Below are positions 19,070 to 27,435 of a stretch of DNA of 64,000 bases, in pieces (the first letter of the stretch is position 1; every line of letters begins with the position of its first letter). Below the pieces are notes generated by a model. It was not told the DNA's origin and searched no databases. It saw only the letters and a program-made list of their open reading frames with translations. Source of the DNA: Listeria monocytogenes (GTDB taxonomy: Bacteria; Bacillota; Bacilli; Lactobacillales; Listeriaceae); assembly GCF_041765605.1 (NCBI RefSeq), contig NZ_CP168900.1, positions 884,001 through 948,000 on the forward strand, in the 5' to 3' direction. A program made the translations under genes and the position numbers.

Positions 19070-19097
19070 GATTATTAGACAAATAGTTACCATATAG

Positions 19098-19147
19098 ATA
19101 GACTGTAGATAAAGAAGTTTTTAACTTTATCTACAGTCTATTTTTTT
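19098..19147 (+). terminator. Strong terminator after cshA
   Basis: A perfect 17-bp stem (atagactgtagataaag with its complement), a 10-base AT-rich loop and an eight-T run. Confidence 0.93.
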
Positions 19148-19176
19148 ATAAATACTAATGTTAAGGATACGGGAGT

Positions 19177-19365
19177 GTGGCGCTCGTCATGAAGATAAAC
19201 AAAATTATCGAATATATTGTAGTAGCAGTCATCGTTTTAGGGTGGACTTACCTCATTGTCATGAAAGAAATTCTCCCTAAAAATATAGGATTTATTTCAT
19301 TAGTAATTCTATCAATAGTTCTTTATTTTGTAGGTAAAAGGTTGAATGGAAAACATAGCAGATAA
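19177..19365 (+). CDS. Small membrane protein (62 aa)
   Basis: Two hydrophobic segments (IIEYIVVAVIVLGWTYLIV and FISLVILSIVLYFVG) with a basic tail ending KRLNGKHSR, so a two-helix membrane protein. GTG 19177 has AAGGA 9 bases upstream; ATG 19189 is an alternative giving 58 aa. No family recognised. Flanked by terminators on both sides, so it is a one-gene transcript. Confidence 0.65.
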   Translation: MALVMKINKIIEYIVVAVIVLGWTYLIVMKEILPKNIGFISLVILSIVLYFVGKRLNGKHSR

Positions 19366-19397
19366 AAAAACGGCTATACTCTAAGTAGCCGTTTTTT
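19365..19397 (+). terminator. Terminator after the small membrane protein
   Basis: aaaaaacggcta pairs with tagccgtttttt; it overlaps the stop codon. Confidence 0.85.
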
Positions 19398-19463
19398 ATG
19401 TGCAATAATTCATTTACATTAACTTCCAAATATGAGAAAATAGCATGTTGGCAAAATTGCCAC

Positions 19464-19506
19464 ACGTGGTTCATTCATACCATCCCACGTAAAAAAACTA
19501 GGAGGA
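19464..19506 (+). promoter_or_regulatory. preQ1-I riboswitch overlapping the queT ribosome site
   Basis: The class I preQ1 aptamer layout can be read directly: P1 5' strand CGTGG (19465-19469), a loop starting TTC with a TACC element, P1 3' strand CCCACG (19484-19489), then an A-rich tail aaaaaaa and CTAGG (19498-19502) that forms the pseudoknot. The Bacillus queC aptamer has the same order, ending in aaaaaactaagg. Here the pseudoknot bases merge into the AGGAGG ribosome site of queT, so ligand binding should block translation. No separate terminator hairpin is seen, pointing to translational control. Confidence 0.88.
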
Positions 19507-19512
19507 AAAATA

Positions 19513-20001
19513 ATGAAAATGAAAATTTTGACGGTGAATGCAATTATTGCCGCACTGTATGTAGTGCTTGGGATGATTGTTGCACCAATTGGGTTTATGG
19601 CATTACAATTTAGAATACCAGAAATCTTTAATCATCTAATCGTCTTTAATAAAAAATATTTTTGGGGTATTATCGTAGGTGTTTTTATTACGAATTTATT
19701 CTTTTCTGGATTAGGGTGGATTGATTTAGTTTTTGGCGTAGCACAATCGGCTATCTCGCTTTTACTAATGATTGGAATTTCTAAATACGTTAAAGGAATT
19801 ATTCCGCGGATGATTATTAATACGATTCTCTTCTCGCTAACGATGGCGATTATCGCATGGGAGCTAGTGATTGTTTTTGACTTACCGTTCCTAATTACTT
19901 GGGCAACAACAGCCGCAAGTGAATTCATCGTAATGGGCGTCGGGATTCCGCTAATGTATCTATTAAATAAACGGTTGAATTTCCGTAAAATGATTGATTA
20001 A
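19513..20001 (+). CDS. queT: QueT family transporter for queuosine precursor
   Basis: 162 aa integral membrane protein, the substrate-capture (S) component of an ECF-type transporter. About five hydrophobic helices, with the conserved N-terminal region NAIIAALYVVLGMIVAP and the QFRIPEIFNHLIVFN motif typical of QueT. The preQ1-I riboswitch covering its ribosome site supports import of preQ1/preQ0 for tRNA queuosine. Followed by its own terminator; the ECF energising module must be elsewhere. Confidence 0.93.
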   Translation: MKMKILTVNAIIAALYVVLGMIVAPIGFMALQFRIPEIFNHLIVFNKKYFWGIIVGVFITNLFFSGLGWIDLVFGVAQSAISLLLMIGISKYVKGIIPRMIINTILFSLTMAIIAWELVIVFDLPFLITWATTAASEFIVMGVGIPLMYLLNKRLNFRKMID

Positions 20002-20004
20002 ATG

Positions 20005-20037
20005 AGAGAGTCTAAGGGAACTTAGGCTCTTTTTTTA
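20005..20037 (+). terminator. Terminator after queT
   Basis: agagtctaag-ggaa-cttaggctct followed by seven T residues. Confidence 0.9.
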
Positions 20038-20190
20038 TGAGTTGTTGAGAAAGATAACTTAATAAAAGGGTAGTTTAAAAGCTATCTCTAAAAAACTAGT
20101 AATATTTTCCAAAAAGCACTTAGTGATTATTTAAATTTAACAAATAAATAGTATATATATGATATTTATAAAATTATTAACCGTATTTAT

Positions 20191-20204
20191 GTGAAATATT
20201 TCAC
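20191..20204. promoter_or_regulatory. Palindrome upstream of the toxin operon
   Basis: A perfect 14-bp palindrome GTGAAATATTTCAC lies about 80 bases before the first gene of the type VII module. It could be an operator; I do not recognise the binding protein. Confidence 0.4.
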
Positions 20205-20238
20205 GTTGTAACCTGGTGATTTCTTAGATATACTTAAA

Positions 20239-20255
20239 TAGTAAACGCTTTTAAC
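20239..20255. promoter_or_regulatory. cre-like site in the toxin operon promoter
   Basis: tagTAAACGCTTTTAAC resembles the CcpA cre consensus (TGWAANCGNTNWCA) with mismatches at the ends. It lies about 30-45 bases before the start of the first gene. Tentative. Confidence 0.3.
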
Positions 20256-20283
20256 ATAATACTAACTTGAGAGGAATGAGCAG

Positions 20284-20973
20284 ATGGAAGTAAAGAAAGA
20301 GAGTGTTCAGGATTATTTATATCAGAACATGCGGGAACAATGGAAAATATTGTTCGGGATAGAAACCGAGATACACTTACACAAATGGCTTATTAATTAT
20401 AAGAATAATTGTTTGTTTTTGTATAACGTCCATGGCTTATTGATTGGTGAATCTTCCAACGACTTAAAAGACGAACAAAGAAAATTAGTATACAAGAAAA
20501 CAGCAAGTACATTGGAAATTATTGATAGTTTATCTACATTACAGATACCTTTATCAGCTGCTAAACAAGCCATACAAATGGTTTGTGACTATCTTTATGA
20601 TTACTTACCATTAGGTAGTGTAGTTATACTAAACAAGAAATACTTAGGGAAAGCTTTCGAAGTGGATGCTATTCAACAAGTTCGATTTGTTATTACACAA
20701 CGGTTTGCCTGCATTCCTGATACTGAAACTTTTTATCCATACGGAGGGATTATTTACCCCATCGGACAAATTGAAGGTGAAAGAGTGATGTATTTTACTC
20801 CTCCACTTATAGAAGAAGTCCAGCATATTGGGTTTCAGGATGATACAGACCGTGCCTTTGTGTTAGAAATGAAAGAGGAACTTATCAAACGAAAAAATTT
20901 TCAATCTATTGCATTTATTGATTCCAAAAAAAGAGAGCAAGCACAACAGGTTATTGAACGGAGGGGGCGTTAA
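20284..20973 (+). CDS. DUF4176 protein of the type VII toxin module
   Basis: 229 aa soluble protein. The C-terminal half (about 105-190) shows the DUF4176 pattern: YLPLGSVVIL at 107-116 and YPYGGIIYPIG at 151-161. The N-terminal 100 residues are of unknown type, possibly a fold that engages the small partners. GAGGAATGAGCAG precedes the ATG. DUF4176 genes recur beside LXG toxins in Firmicutes; the role is unproven, with an effector-specific adaptor or secretion accessory factor as the usual guess. Two bases separate it from the next gene. Confidence 0.72.
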   Translation: MEVKKESVQDYLYQNMREQWKILFGIETEIHLHKWLINYKNNCLFLYNVHGLLIGESSNDLKDEQRKLVYKKTASTLEIIDSLSTLQIPLSAAKQAIQMVCDYLYDYLPLGSVVILNKKYLGKAFEVDAIQQVRFVITQRFACIPDTETFYPYGGIIYPIGQIEGERVMYFTPPLIEEVQHIGFQDDTDRAFVLEMKEELIKRKNFQSIAFIDSKKREQAQQVIERRGR

Positions 20974-20975
20974 CT

Positions 20976-21266
20976 ATGAGTGAAATTAAAGTAGACTATA
21001 AAACGTTCGCTTCTGAATCAGCAAAATTAGAACAGGCAATTACTCAATTTGAACCCTTTACAGCAAGATTTACTGCAGAAACAGTTCCTCGCCTAGATGG
21101 ATTCAACTCTGACTTTATCGAATCATTGCGTGGAACCTTAACGAATATGGCTGATGATACAGGTCCTGAGTTACTCGCAACTATTAAAACTTTTAGTCAG
21201 AAAGTACAAGTACTCACAAATGAGTTTGAAACACTAGATGAAGAACTTGCGAATCAGGGGGAATAA
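20976..21266 (+). CDS. Small helical T7SS partner, Lap1/DUF3130-like
   Basis: 96 aa, entirely helical-looking, WXG100-sized. It has an FxxxD motif near the C-terminus (Phe84-E-T-L-Asp88), the kind of export signal described for Lap1 proteins that escort LXG toxins. No WXG triplet. GGAGGGGG lies just upstream. Expected to bind the N-terminal helices of the toxin encoded two genes later and target it to EssC. Family assignment is by size, motif and position rather than by search. Confidence 0.68.
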   Translation: MSEIKVDYKTFASESAKLEQAITQFEPFTARFTAETVPRLDGFNSDFIESLRGTLTNMADDTGPELLATIKTFSQKVQVLTNEFETLDEELANQGE

Positions 21267-21269
21267 ACC

Positions 21270-21467
21270 ATGTATTATACGCTATATCAAAGACAAGTAT
21301 TAGAAGCATTAGAAACCATGATTTATCATATGGATAAGAATTTTAGTCAGATGGATCTAGAAAATGCAAACATTCAATATGATATGGAAGAAATACAACT
21401 AAACATACGACGATACATTAATGCTGCGATTGATCAAATTGGTGATTATCGTTTTACCGAGGAGTAA
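21270..21467 (+). CDS. Small helical T7SS partner, Lap2-like
   Basis: 65 aa acidic, helical protein (YQRQVLEALETMIYHM at the start), with a ribosome site GGGGG in the end of the previous gene. Lap2/DUF3958-type proteins sit at this position in LXG operons and form a complex with Lap1 and the toxin N-terminus. Sequence alone is too short for firm family assignment. Confidence 0.6.
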   Translation: MYYTLYQRQVLEALETMIYHMDKNFSQMDLENANIQYDMEEIQLNIRRYINAAIDQIGDYRFTEE

Positions 21468-21470
21468 CAT

Positions 21471-22946
21471 ATGAAAAGAGACTTGAAAATCAACTTCGGA
21501 ATACTTGAGCAAATACGTGACGAACTTTATCAGTTTATGCGCGCATTAGAGAACATGAAGTCATCAGTTAATAATATTGATAATCTGTTAGCAAATGCAA
21601 GTGGGAAAAGTATTGAAGCCATCTCACAAGATAAAAAGGATGTTATCACAGCAATTGATACATATAAAGAACAAGTGAATGATGTATATGTTTTAATCAG
21701 TGATTACATTGGAGATATGACATCTTACATACGCCCTATTAATCAGTATGGATTAATGCGAGTTGATCGTGATGATATTTGGTGGAATATTAGTCAAATT
21801 GAAGGTGCAAATGCAGTAAATGTAACTAAGCCATCGAGATATGGTTACACAGCTATCGCAGGATATGAAACTGATGCAAATAATGATATAATCGCTGAAC
21901 AAATCGAAGCGGATATAACTTACCTTAAAACAAGAATTAGTGGTGAGATTAGTGCTTTATGGCAAATTCATGACCAGCAAATCGCTCCCTTCGAGGATAC
22001 GGATGATCATTTTAAAAGTCGCTCAGAAACACTTTATGACAGATACACAAGTTGGGAAGAACGAAACAAAGATATTATGTTAGGAATAGAGACAGGCATA
22101 TATAATCTATTTACTGGAGTGATAAAAGGATTAGTCGGAGTGGTAGGAGGATTCATTACACTTGTAGCAGGTGTTATAAAATATTTAAAAAATGGTGTAA
22201 CTTACTTGTTAACTGCTCCATTTGGAACGACTCCAGAAGATGTGCTGGCATCACTTGATGAAACGCACTCTTTATTTGCAAGCATTTTGAAAGATCCCGC
22301 CTTAATCATTGAAGGAATGGCACAAGATATTAGTGACACATTCGACGAAAAAGGTATAATGTATAGTATAGGTGCGGTTGTTCCTGATATAGTAGTCGAT
22401 ATCCTTATAACAAAAGGTTTAGGCAAAGTAGGAAAACTCGCTAATTTTGGTGATAGCATAGCTGATGTAGGTAAGTATGCAGATGAAGTTGCTGATGTAG
22501 GTAAGTATGCAGATGATATTGCTAAAATTAGTAAGATTGAAAAATTCAAAAATAAACTTGATATGCTTAGGTCTAAAATGCCTAGTTCAAAGCTTAGGAA
22601 TGAAGGGAATATGGCGGTGGCTGACGTTAGAATTGAAGGACTACCCAATGAATTTTTAGCACATAGCAAAATTCACGGTCCAGATAGCAAAGGAGCAGAT
22701 TTAGCTCAATTTTCTCCTACCCCTGAAAACAGACTTTTGGAGTCCTACACTGTAGACAAATTTCCAAGGTATAATGATACGGAAGCAAAGATATTAGAAG
22801 ATATTGCTTCACAAATTCAAGACCCAAATATTTCAGGTCAGATAGACTTATATACAGAACGAGCAACTTGTCAAAGTTGTACTAATATTATATTGGAATT
22901 CAGAAGAAAGTATCCCAATATAAAATTAAATATATTTACGGAATAG
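21471..22946 (+). CDS. LXG-like type VII secreted toxin with C-terminal deaminase domain
   Basis: 491 aa polymorphic toxin. Residues 1-200 are long amphipathic helices resembling the LXG/WXG superfamily export domain. Residues about 204-240 are a Gly-rich hydrophobic segment (GVIKGLVGVVGGFITLVAG) that could cross or insert in a membrane. A 10-residue tandem repeat (ADVGKYADEV/ADVGKYADDI) occupies 331-350. The C-terminus (about 380-491) resembles the BURPS668_1122-type Toxin_deaminase family: DTEAKILEDIA with Glu438, and ERATCQSC with zinc ligands Cys467 and Cys470, then FRRKYPNIKLNIF. These features predict base deamination of nucleic acid or nucleotides in a rival cell. Target and activity are inferred. 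Confidence 0.75.
   Translation: MKRDLKINFGILEQIRDELYQFMRALENMKSSVNNIDNLLANASGKSIEAISQDKKDVITAIDTYKEQVNDVYVLISDYIGDMTSYIRPINQYGLMRVDRDDIWWNISQIEGANAVNVTKPSRYGYTAIAGYETDANNDIIAEQIEADITYLKTRISGEISALWQIHDQQIAPFEDTDDHFKSRSETLYDRYTSWEERNKDIMLGIETGIYNLFTGVIKGLVGVVGGFITLVAGVIKYLKNGVTYLLTAPFGTTPEDVLASLDETHSLFASILKDPALIIEGMAQDISDTFDEKGIMYSIGAVVPDIVVDILITKGLGKVGKLANFGDSIADVGKYADEVADVGKYADDIAKISKIEKFKNKLDMLRSKMPSSKLRNEGNMAVADVRIEGLPNEFLAHSKIHGPDSKGADLAQFSPTPENRLLESYTVDKFPRYNDTEAKILEDIASQIQDPNISGQIDLYTERATCQSCTNIILEFRRKYPNIKLNIFTE
22461..22520 (+). repeat. Two tandem 30-bp repeats inside the toxin gene
   Basis: Two consecutive 30-base units starting gctgatgtaggtaagtatgc (22461-22490 and 22491-22520), differing only near the end (gaagtt versus gatatt). 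They encode the duplicated ADVGKYAD peptide between the membrane-like segment and the toxin domain. Confidence 0.95.
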
Positions 22947-22956
22947 GTGGGGAATA

Positions 22957-23334
22957 ATGGACAACTTAAGTTATATTGATATTAAAAAATTGGTGGAAAC
23001 GGATTATTATGACTTCATCAAAGATGATGGATTCACCCCTGAACAGTCTGCTGCAGCCACTATGGAAGATTTTACTTTGATGATGAAAAAAAAATATAAA
23101 AATTATTTTTCAGTTATCCAGTCTTTATCACTAATATGCTTACAGCAGGGTTTTATTACGGATTATCTATTAGAACGTTTAAATGCATTAAAGGAATTAA
23201 ATAATTTAAGTGATGAAGAAATAAATGTATATGAAAATGACAAAATCACATTAAAAAACATACTCGAAAAAAATGAATTTACGATTGATATAGATATAGC
23301 TTTTAAAGCTAGGATAGATATGCTTTTAGAATAG
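22957..23334 (+). CDS. Candidate immunity protein to the deaminase toxin
   Basis: 125 aa cytoplasmic, mostly helical, acidic protein with no signal peptide, starting 10 bases after the toxin stop behind GGTGGGG. Position and size are those of a cognate immunity protein that blocks the toxin in the producer. I do not recognise the family; several Imm families of this size are known. No clear terminator follows within 200 bases. Confidence 0.65.
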   Translation: MDNLSYIDIKKLVETDYYDFIKDDGFTPEQSAAATMEDFTLMMKKKYKNYFSVIQSLSLICLQQGFITDYLLERLNALKELNNLSDEEINVYENDKITLKNILEKNEFTIDIDIAFKARIDMLLE

Positions 23335-23547
23335 CACTAAAGTACAAAATGTTTTTATCCCAAACTGGAGGCTACTAATTTTACTTCAACCATATTACTA
23401 CATCTCGTAAACTAATAATATCCAAACTACTCTAGTTAAAATGTCTAATAAGAATCATATAGAGCTTGTTGAATATTTACTAATTAATATCACTATCAAT
23501 AAATTTATTTACGTTTAAGGTTTAATGTGTATGAGGATAGACTTAGC

Positions 23548-23901
23548 CTAATCTCGTTTCAACAAAACAATATCCTCATTCTTCGTCAGCAATAAATCCA
23601 CATGATTCTCGCCCCATAAGCACAGTTTGTTCAAAATCTCCGACAACGATTCGCCGTATTCACTTAAAGAATACTCGACTTTCGGTGGGATTTGTTCATA
23701 TACTTTGCGGACAATAACTCCAGATTTTTCCAGCTCGCGCAATTGTTGTGTGAGCATTTTTTGTGTGATGTTGGGGATGAGTCGTTTTAATTCGCCAGTT
23801 CGTTTTTTGCCTTCGCGTAAATGGCAAAGGATGACTGGCTTCCACTTACCGCCTATAACTTCAAGTGTAGCTTCGACACCAATATTATATACTTTGGTCA
23901 T
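23548..23901 (-). CDS. HxlR-family transcriptional regulator
   Basis: 117 aa winged helix-turn-helix of the MarR/HxlR type: EVIGGKWKPVILCHL, then TGELKRLIPNITQKMLTQQL. The Cys in the CHLREG region could serve as a redox or electrophile sensor. AGGAGG precedes the ATG on the minus strand. Divergent from an MFS exporter with about 130 bases between them, so it probably controls that gene. Right boundary of the toxin island. Confidence 0.9.
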   Translation of the reverse strand: MTKVYNIGVEATLEVIGGKWKPVILCHLREGKKRTGELKRLIPNITQKMLTQQLRELEKSGVIVRKVYEQIPPKVEYSLSEYGESLSEILNKLCLWGENHVDLLLTKNEDIVLLKRD

Positions 23902-24028
23902 AATTATCCTCCTATAGGCACTTTTTAGTATCTATATGACTTTTAAGTACCTTCTTGTTATTTTGTACGGTATATAAGATACTGTATAACAGAACGAAAC
24001 AATTTGCAATTTTTTAGGGGGAAACGAT

Positions 24029-25195
24029 GTGGATATGAAAAAAGTAAATCCTAATTTGACACTTTTAGCGCTTGCGATTAGTGCGTTTGGGATTGGTTCA
24101 ACAGAATTTATTAGTGTGGGGCTGCTTCCGCTGATTTCTTCTAGTATGGGTGTGTCAATTAGTACGGCTGGTTTGACTGTATCAATTTATGCGCTTGGTG
24201 TGATGGTTGGAGCGCCGGTTTTAACAACTATGACGGCGAAGATGAATCGTAAAAATCTGTTATTATTAGTCATGCTCGTGTTTCTGATAGGGAATCTTGT
24301 CTCGGCATTTGCTGTAAGTTTTGGAATGCTCCTTACTGGGCGCGTAGTTGCGGCGTTTGCGCACGGGGTGTTTATGTCGATTGCTTCTGTTATCGCAGCC
24401 GATGTCGTTCATCCGAGTAAACGAGCTAGTGCGATTGCGGTGATGTTTACAGGGTTGACGGTGGCGACCGTGACAGGGGTGCCGCTTGGGACGTTTATCG
24501 GGCAACTATTTGGTTGGCGGATGTCATTTCTGTTTATTGTTGCGATTGGCGTGATTGCGATTATTGCTAATTTTTTCCTCGTTCCGAAAAACTTATCCAA
24601 TGGAAAAAGTATTTCGTTTAAAGCGATTGGACAATTATTAGTTAATAAAAAAATCGTGATGGTGTTACTCATGACAGCGTTTGGTTATGGTGGTACTTTT
24701 GTGGTTTATACGTATTTGTCGCCGATGTTTAGCGGAATGGGCTATTCTACAAGTATGATTGTTATTTTACTCATTGTGTATGGTGTGATGGTTGCGATTG
24801 GGAATACGATTGGTGGGCATTTTGCGAATGAGCGCCCGGCTAAGGCACTTTTCGTGATGTTTAGTTTGCAAGGGATTACGTTATTATTACTTCAATTTAC
24901 ATCGACCAATGCGATTTTTGGATTAATGACTATTATGTTGATGGGATTTTTTGCCTTTATGAATGTGTCTGGTTTGCAGTTATATGTCGTGCAATTGGCA
25001 GAGCGGTATTTGCCAGAAACGGTGAGCATGGCTTCGGCACTTAATATTTCAGCTTTTAATGTTGGGATAGCAATGGGTGCATTTATTGGTGGATTAGTTA
25101 CGGAATATATTGGTTTGGGTTATACCCCGATTGTCGGATTTTTAATGGTTTTCATCGCAATTATTTTAACTTTCTACATGAAAAAAGATAAATAG
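24029..25195 (+). CDS. MFS exporter (AraJ/PbuE-type)
   Basis: 388 aa, about 12 membrane helices, drug:H+ antiporter-1 family. Early motif FGIGSTEFISVGLLPLIS is characteristic of AraJ/YdhP/PbuE transporters. GTG 24029 follows AGGGGGAAA; ATG 24035 is an alternative. Divergent from the HxlR regulator, which likely represses it. Substrate unknown. Confidence 0.9.
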   Translation: MDMKKVNPNLTLLALAISAFGIGSTEFISVGLLPLISSSMGVSISTAGLTVSIYALGVMVGAPVLTTMTAKMNRKNLLLLVMLVFLIGNLVSAFAVSFGMLLTGRVVAAFAHGVFMSIASVIAADVVHPSKRASAIAVMFTGLTVATVTGVPLGTFIGQLFGWRMSFLFIVAIGVIAIIANFFLVPKNLSNGKSISFKAIGQLLVNKKIVMVLLMTAFGYGGTFVVYTYLSPMFSGMGYSTSMIVILLIVYGVMVAIGNTIGGHFANERPAKALFVMFSLQGITLLLLQFTSTNAIFGLMTIMLMGFFAFMNVSGLQLYVVQLAERYLPETVSMASALNISAFNVGIAMGAFIGGLVTEYIGLGYTPIVGFLMVFIAIILTFYMKKDK

Positions 25196-25206
25196 TTCAA
25201 ATAATA

Positions 25207-25239
25207 GGCCTTTTACAGTGAATGTAGAAGGCTTTTTTT
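25207..25239 (+). terminator. Terminator after the MFS gene
   Basis: gccttttaca pairs with tgtagaaggc, followed by seven T residues. Confidence 0.85.
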
Positions 25240-25402
25240 GTGCTTTCAGTAGCTCCGACCTATTCCGGCAAGGTTTTTTTCCAGTTATAGTAAAATGGAT
25301 AGTTTTTTTGTCCCTACGTATCTGACAAAAATAGCTATATAGCTTATTGTAAGCCCTATCATGAAAATGATAAATTGAATTTAGAAAGAGGAGTGATACC
25401 TG

Positions 25403-27421
25403 ATGAAACTAAATCAGCAGTGTATTCAAATTTTAGATTTTCTTATGGAGCAGGAAGATTTTAAAAATATTGGTTATATTTCTAACGCGCTTGGTTGTTC
25501 GGAGCGAAGTGTTCGTTATAGTTTGGAAAAAATCGATATTTTTCTCCATGAGCAAACATTACCAGCTCTTATCAGACATACAAGGAAAGGGGTGCTACTT
25601 CCGGAAAAGAATATCGTAAATCCGGTCGTGCGTAAATTTAAACAACAAATTACGCCGAAAAAATATCGTTACAGCCAAGAAGAAGTGCAGCAATTTTTAC
25701 TGCTAAAACTGCTTTTAAGTGAAGAAGTGCTCCCGGTTACTTATTTTGAAGAAGTCCTGTTTATTTCCAGATCCTCTGTGCTAAATCATCTACGTGCTAT
25801 TGAAGGAGAACTTTTTTTAAATAATTTAGATTTATCGCATCAGCCTAGGCATGGCTTTCTAGTGACTGGAAATTTAATTACGAAAACATCGCTTTTTGCT
25901 AGAAGTTTCTTGCGTTTTATTAATATCCGCGAATTTTATCAGTTTTTAGATTCGGAAAATAGCTTATCTAAAAAAGGCGAGTTATTTTTTTATAATCTTT
26001 TTGAACTGGAGATTTTGCAGGAGGTGAATCGTGAGGCGCATTCGGTGGAGGAGAATATGACACGTGCGATGGATGAGCAGCTTTACTTAACGCTAATTGC
26101 GATTTTACTGAAGCAGCATGAAGCCAAACCGGATTTTCAGTTTACAGCAGATTTTACGATTAAAGATGAGCTTGATCAGGCGTTAGAAACAATTATTGGG
26201 TCTTTGAAGCAGTATCAATATGGGCGTGAAGATGAGGCGGTAATTGAAGCATTTGTAACAGGTATTTGCGAAAAAATGGGTGAAATTTATCAAGTGGATT
26301 TTGTGCATGGCGATACGGATTTTTTCACGCAAATCAAAGCACACATTAAGTTAATGATTAGGCGTGTTCGCGCCGGAGTTACTATCGAGAATCCGATTTT
26401 TAATGAATTTATGCGCGATAATCGAGAAATTTTTATGCGTGTGAAGGAAAGTTTGGATGCACTCAAGCCGTTATTGCCGATTTCTGTCAGCTCTCAAGAA
26501 ATTTCATTTTTAGCTATTTATTTTGCATCTGAGGTACAACGCAATAAACAAACAGTTGAAATGAAGCCAAATTTGCTGATTATTTGCCCGGAAGGTGTCG
26601 CTGTTTCAAAAATGATTGCGATTCAGTTAAAGCGTATGTTTGAGTTTGAGTCGATTCAAACAATTGGCCTCAGAAAGTTCAAACGCGCGATGATGGCTGA
26701 TTTTGATTTTGTGATTAGCACAGTGGATTTACCAGATATGCAAGACGCGAAAGTGCTCCGGATTCATAGCTATTTGCAAAAAGAGGATATGGAATTACTG
26801 CAAAAGCATTTACGGATGAAACTCGTCAAAAGTGATAAACAGATTATTAATAAGTTCAGTAAGATTTTAGCGATTATTGGCGAAAACACGCAAATTACTA
26901 ATTTAAGTAAATTAGAATTCGATTTATTGGAAGCGCTTATATCGGATGAAGGTGAAACACCAAAAAGGCTGATACCACCGTTTCAATTTACAGAAGAAGC
27001 GATTGTTATGGAAGAAACATGCCCAACATGGAGGCAGGCAATTAAGCTTGGAACAAAATGTTTGGAGCATTTAGAAGTCATTGAGCCGAGTTATCATGAA
27101 AAAATCATTCATAACTTAAAAGCATACGGGCCGTATATGGTCGTTGCGCCAGGCGTAGTAATTGCGCACGCAGGGGCAAGTGATGGTGTTTTGATGGATG
27201 GCATTGGAGTGACGATTATTGAGGATGGCATCATGTTTTTCGATAGATACGAGGAGCCGGTTCATGTCATTTTCACCTTAGCTTTAAAAACAAAAGAGGC
27301 GCACTTGATCGTGGAACAATTAATGAAGTTAGCGCTGGACGAGGAAAAAATGCAAAAAATTAAAATGGCTAGCTCAAAACGTGATATTTATCATTACGTT
27401 AAGTCGGCTATCTTTGAATGA
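25403..27421 (+). CDS. PRD-containing PTS regulator (BglG/MtlR type)
   Basis: 672 aa transcriptional regulator. An N-terminal helix-turn-helix (LMEQEDFKNIGYISNALGCSERSVRYSL) is followed by two PTS regulation domains (about 190-400), an EIIB-like domain (LLIICPEGVAVSKMIA), and a C-terminal EIIA domain with His in VVAPGVVIAHAG. This is the MtlR/LicR architecture: a DNA-binding activator whose PRDs are phosphorylated by HPr and the cognate EII. GAAAGAGGAG precedes the start. Immediately upstream of a lactose-class PTS, which it presumably activates. Confidence 0.92.
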   Translation: MKLNQQCIQILDFLMEQEDFKNIGYISNALGCSERSVRYSLEKIDIFLHEQTLPALIRHTRKGVLLPEKNIVNPVVRKFKQQITPKKYRYSQEEVQQFLLLKLLLSEEVLPVTYFEEVLFISRSSVLNHLRAIEGELFLNNLDLSHQPRHGFLVTGNLITKTSLFARSFLRFINIREFYQFLDSENSLSKKGELFFYNLFELEILQEVNREAHSVEENMTRAMDEQLYLTLIAILLKQHEAKPDFQFTADFTIKDELDQALETIIGSLKQYQYGREDEAVIEAFVTGICEKMGEIYQVDFVHGDTDFFTQIKAHIKLMIRRVRAGVTIENPIFNEFMRDNREIFMRVKESLDALKPLLPISVSSQEISFLAIYFASEVQRNKQTVEMKPNLLIICPEGVAVSKMIAIQLKRMFEFESIQTIGLRKFKRAMMADFDFVISTVDLPDMQDAKVLRIHSYLQKEDMELLQKHLRMKLVKSDKQIINKFSKILAIIGENTQITNLSKLEFDLLEALISDEGETPKRLIPPFQFTEEAIVMEETCPTWRQAIKLGTKCLEHLEVIEPSYHEKIIHNLKAYGPYMVVAPGVVIAHAGASDGVLMDGIGVTIIEDGIMFFDRYEEPVHVIFTLALKTKEAHLIVEQLMKLALDEEKMQKIKMASSKRDIYHYVKSAIFE

Positions 27422-27435
27422 GAGAGGGTTTCATA

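Larger units (their letters stand above)
20281..23337 (+). other. Accessory type VII secretion LXG-type toxin module
   Basis: Five closely spaced genes in one direction (gaps 2, 3, 3 and 10 bases): a DUF4176 protein, two small helical proteins, a toxin-sized protein with a deaminase-like C-terminus, and a candidate immunity gene. The segment is more AT-rich than its neighbours, with longer AT-rich flanks, and lies between conserved housekeeping genes. Order and sizes match known LXG effector operons (Lap1, Lap2, toxin, immunity). No secretion machinery gene (EssC, EsaA) is in the window. Confidence 0.8.

Noticed and set aside
18816-19097. Long open frames in other frames over the 3' end of cshA
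   Set aside because: They are artefacts of the repetitive Gly/Arg codons in the helicase tail; their proteins are low-complexity Ala/Thr or Cys/Arg strings with no ribosome site.
22202-22669. Minus-strand ORF of 155 codons inside the toxin gene
   Set aside because: It mirrors the toxin's coding strand composition, has no ribosome site, and gives a Ser/Ile-rich unrecognisable product.
20284-23334. Prophage or insertion sequence origin of the toxin module
   Set aside because: No integrase, transposase, phage structural gene or flanking direct repeat was seen, although the module does look acquired.
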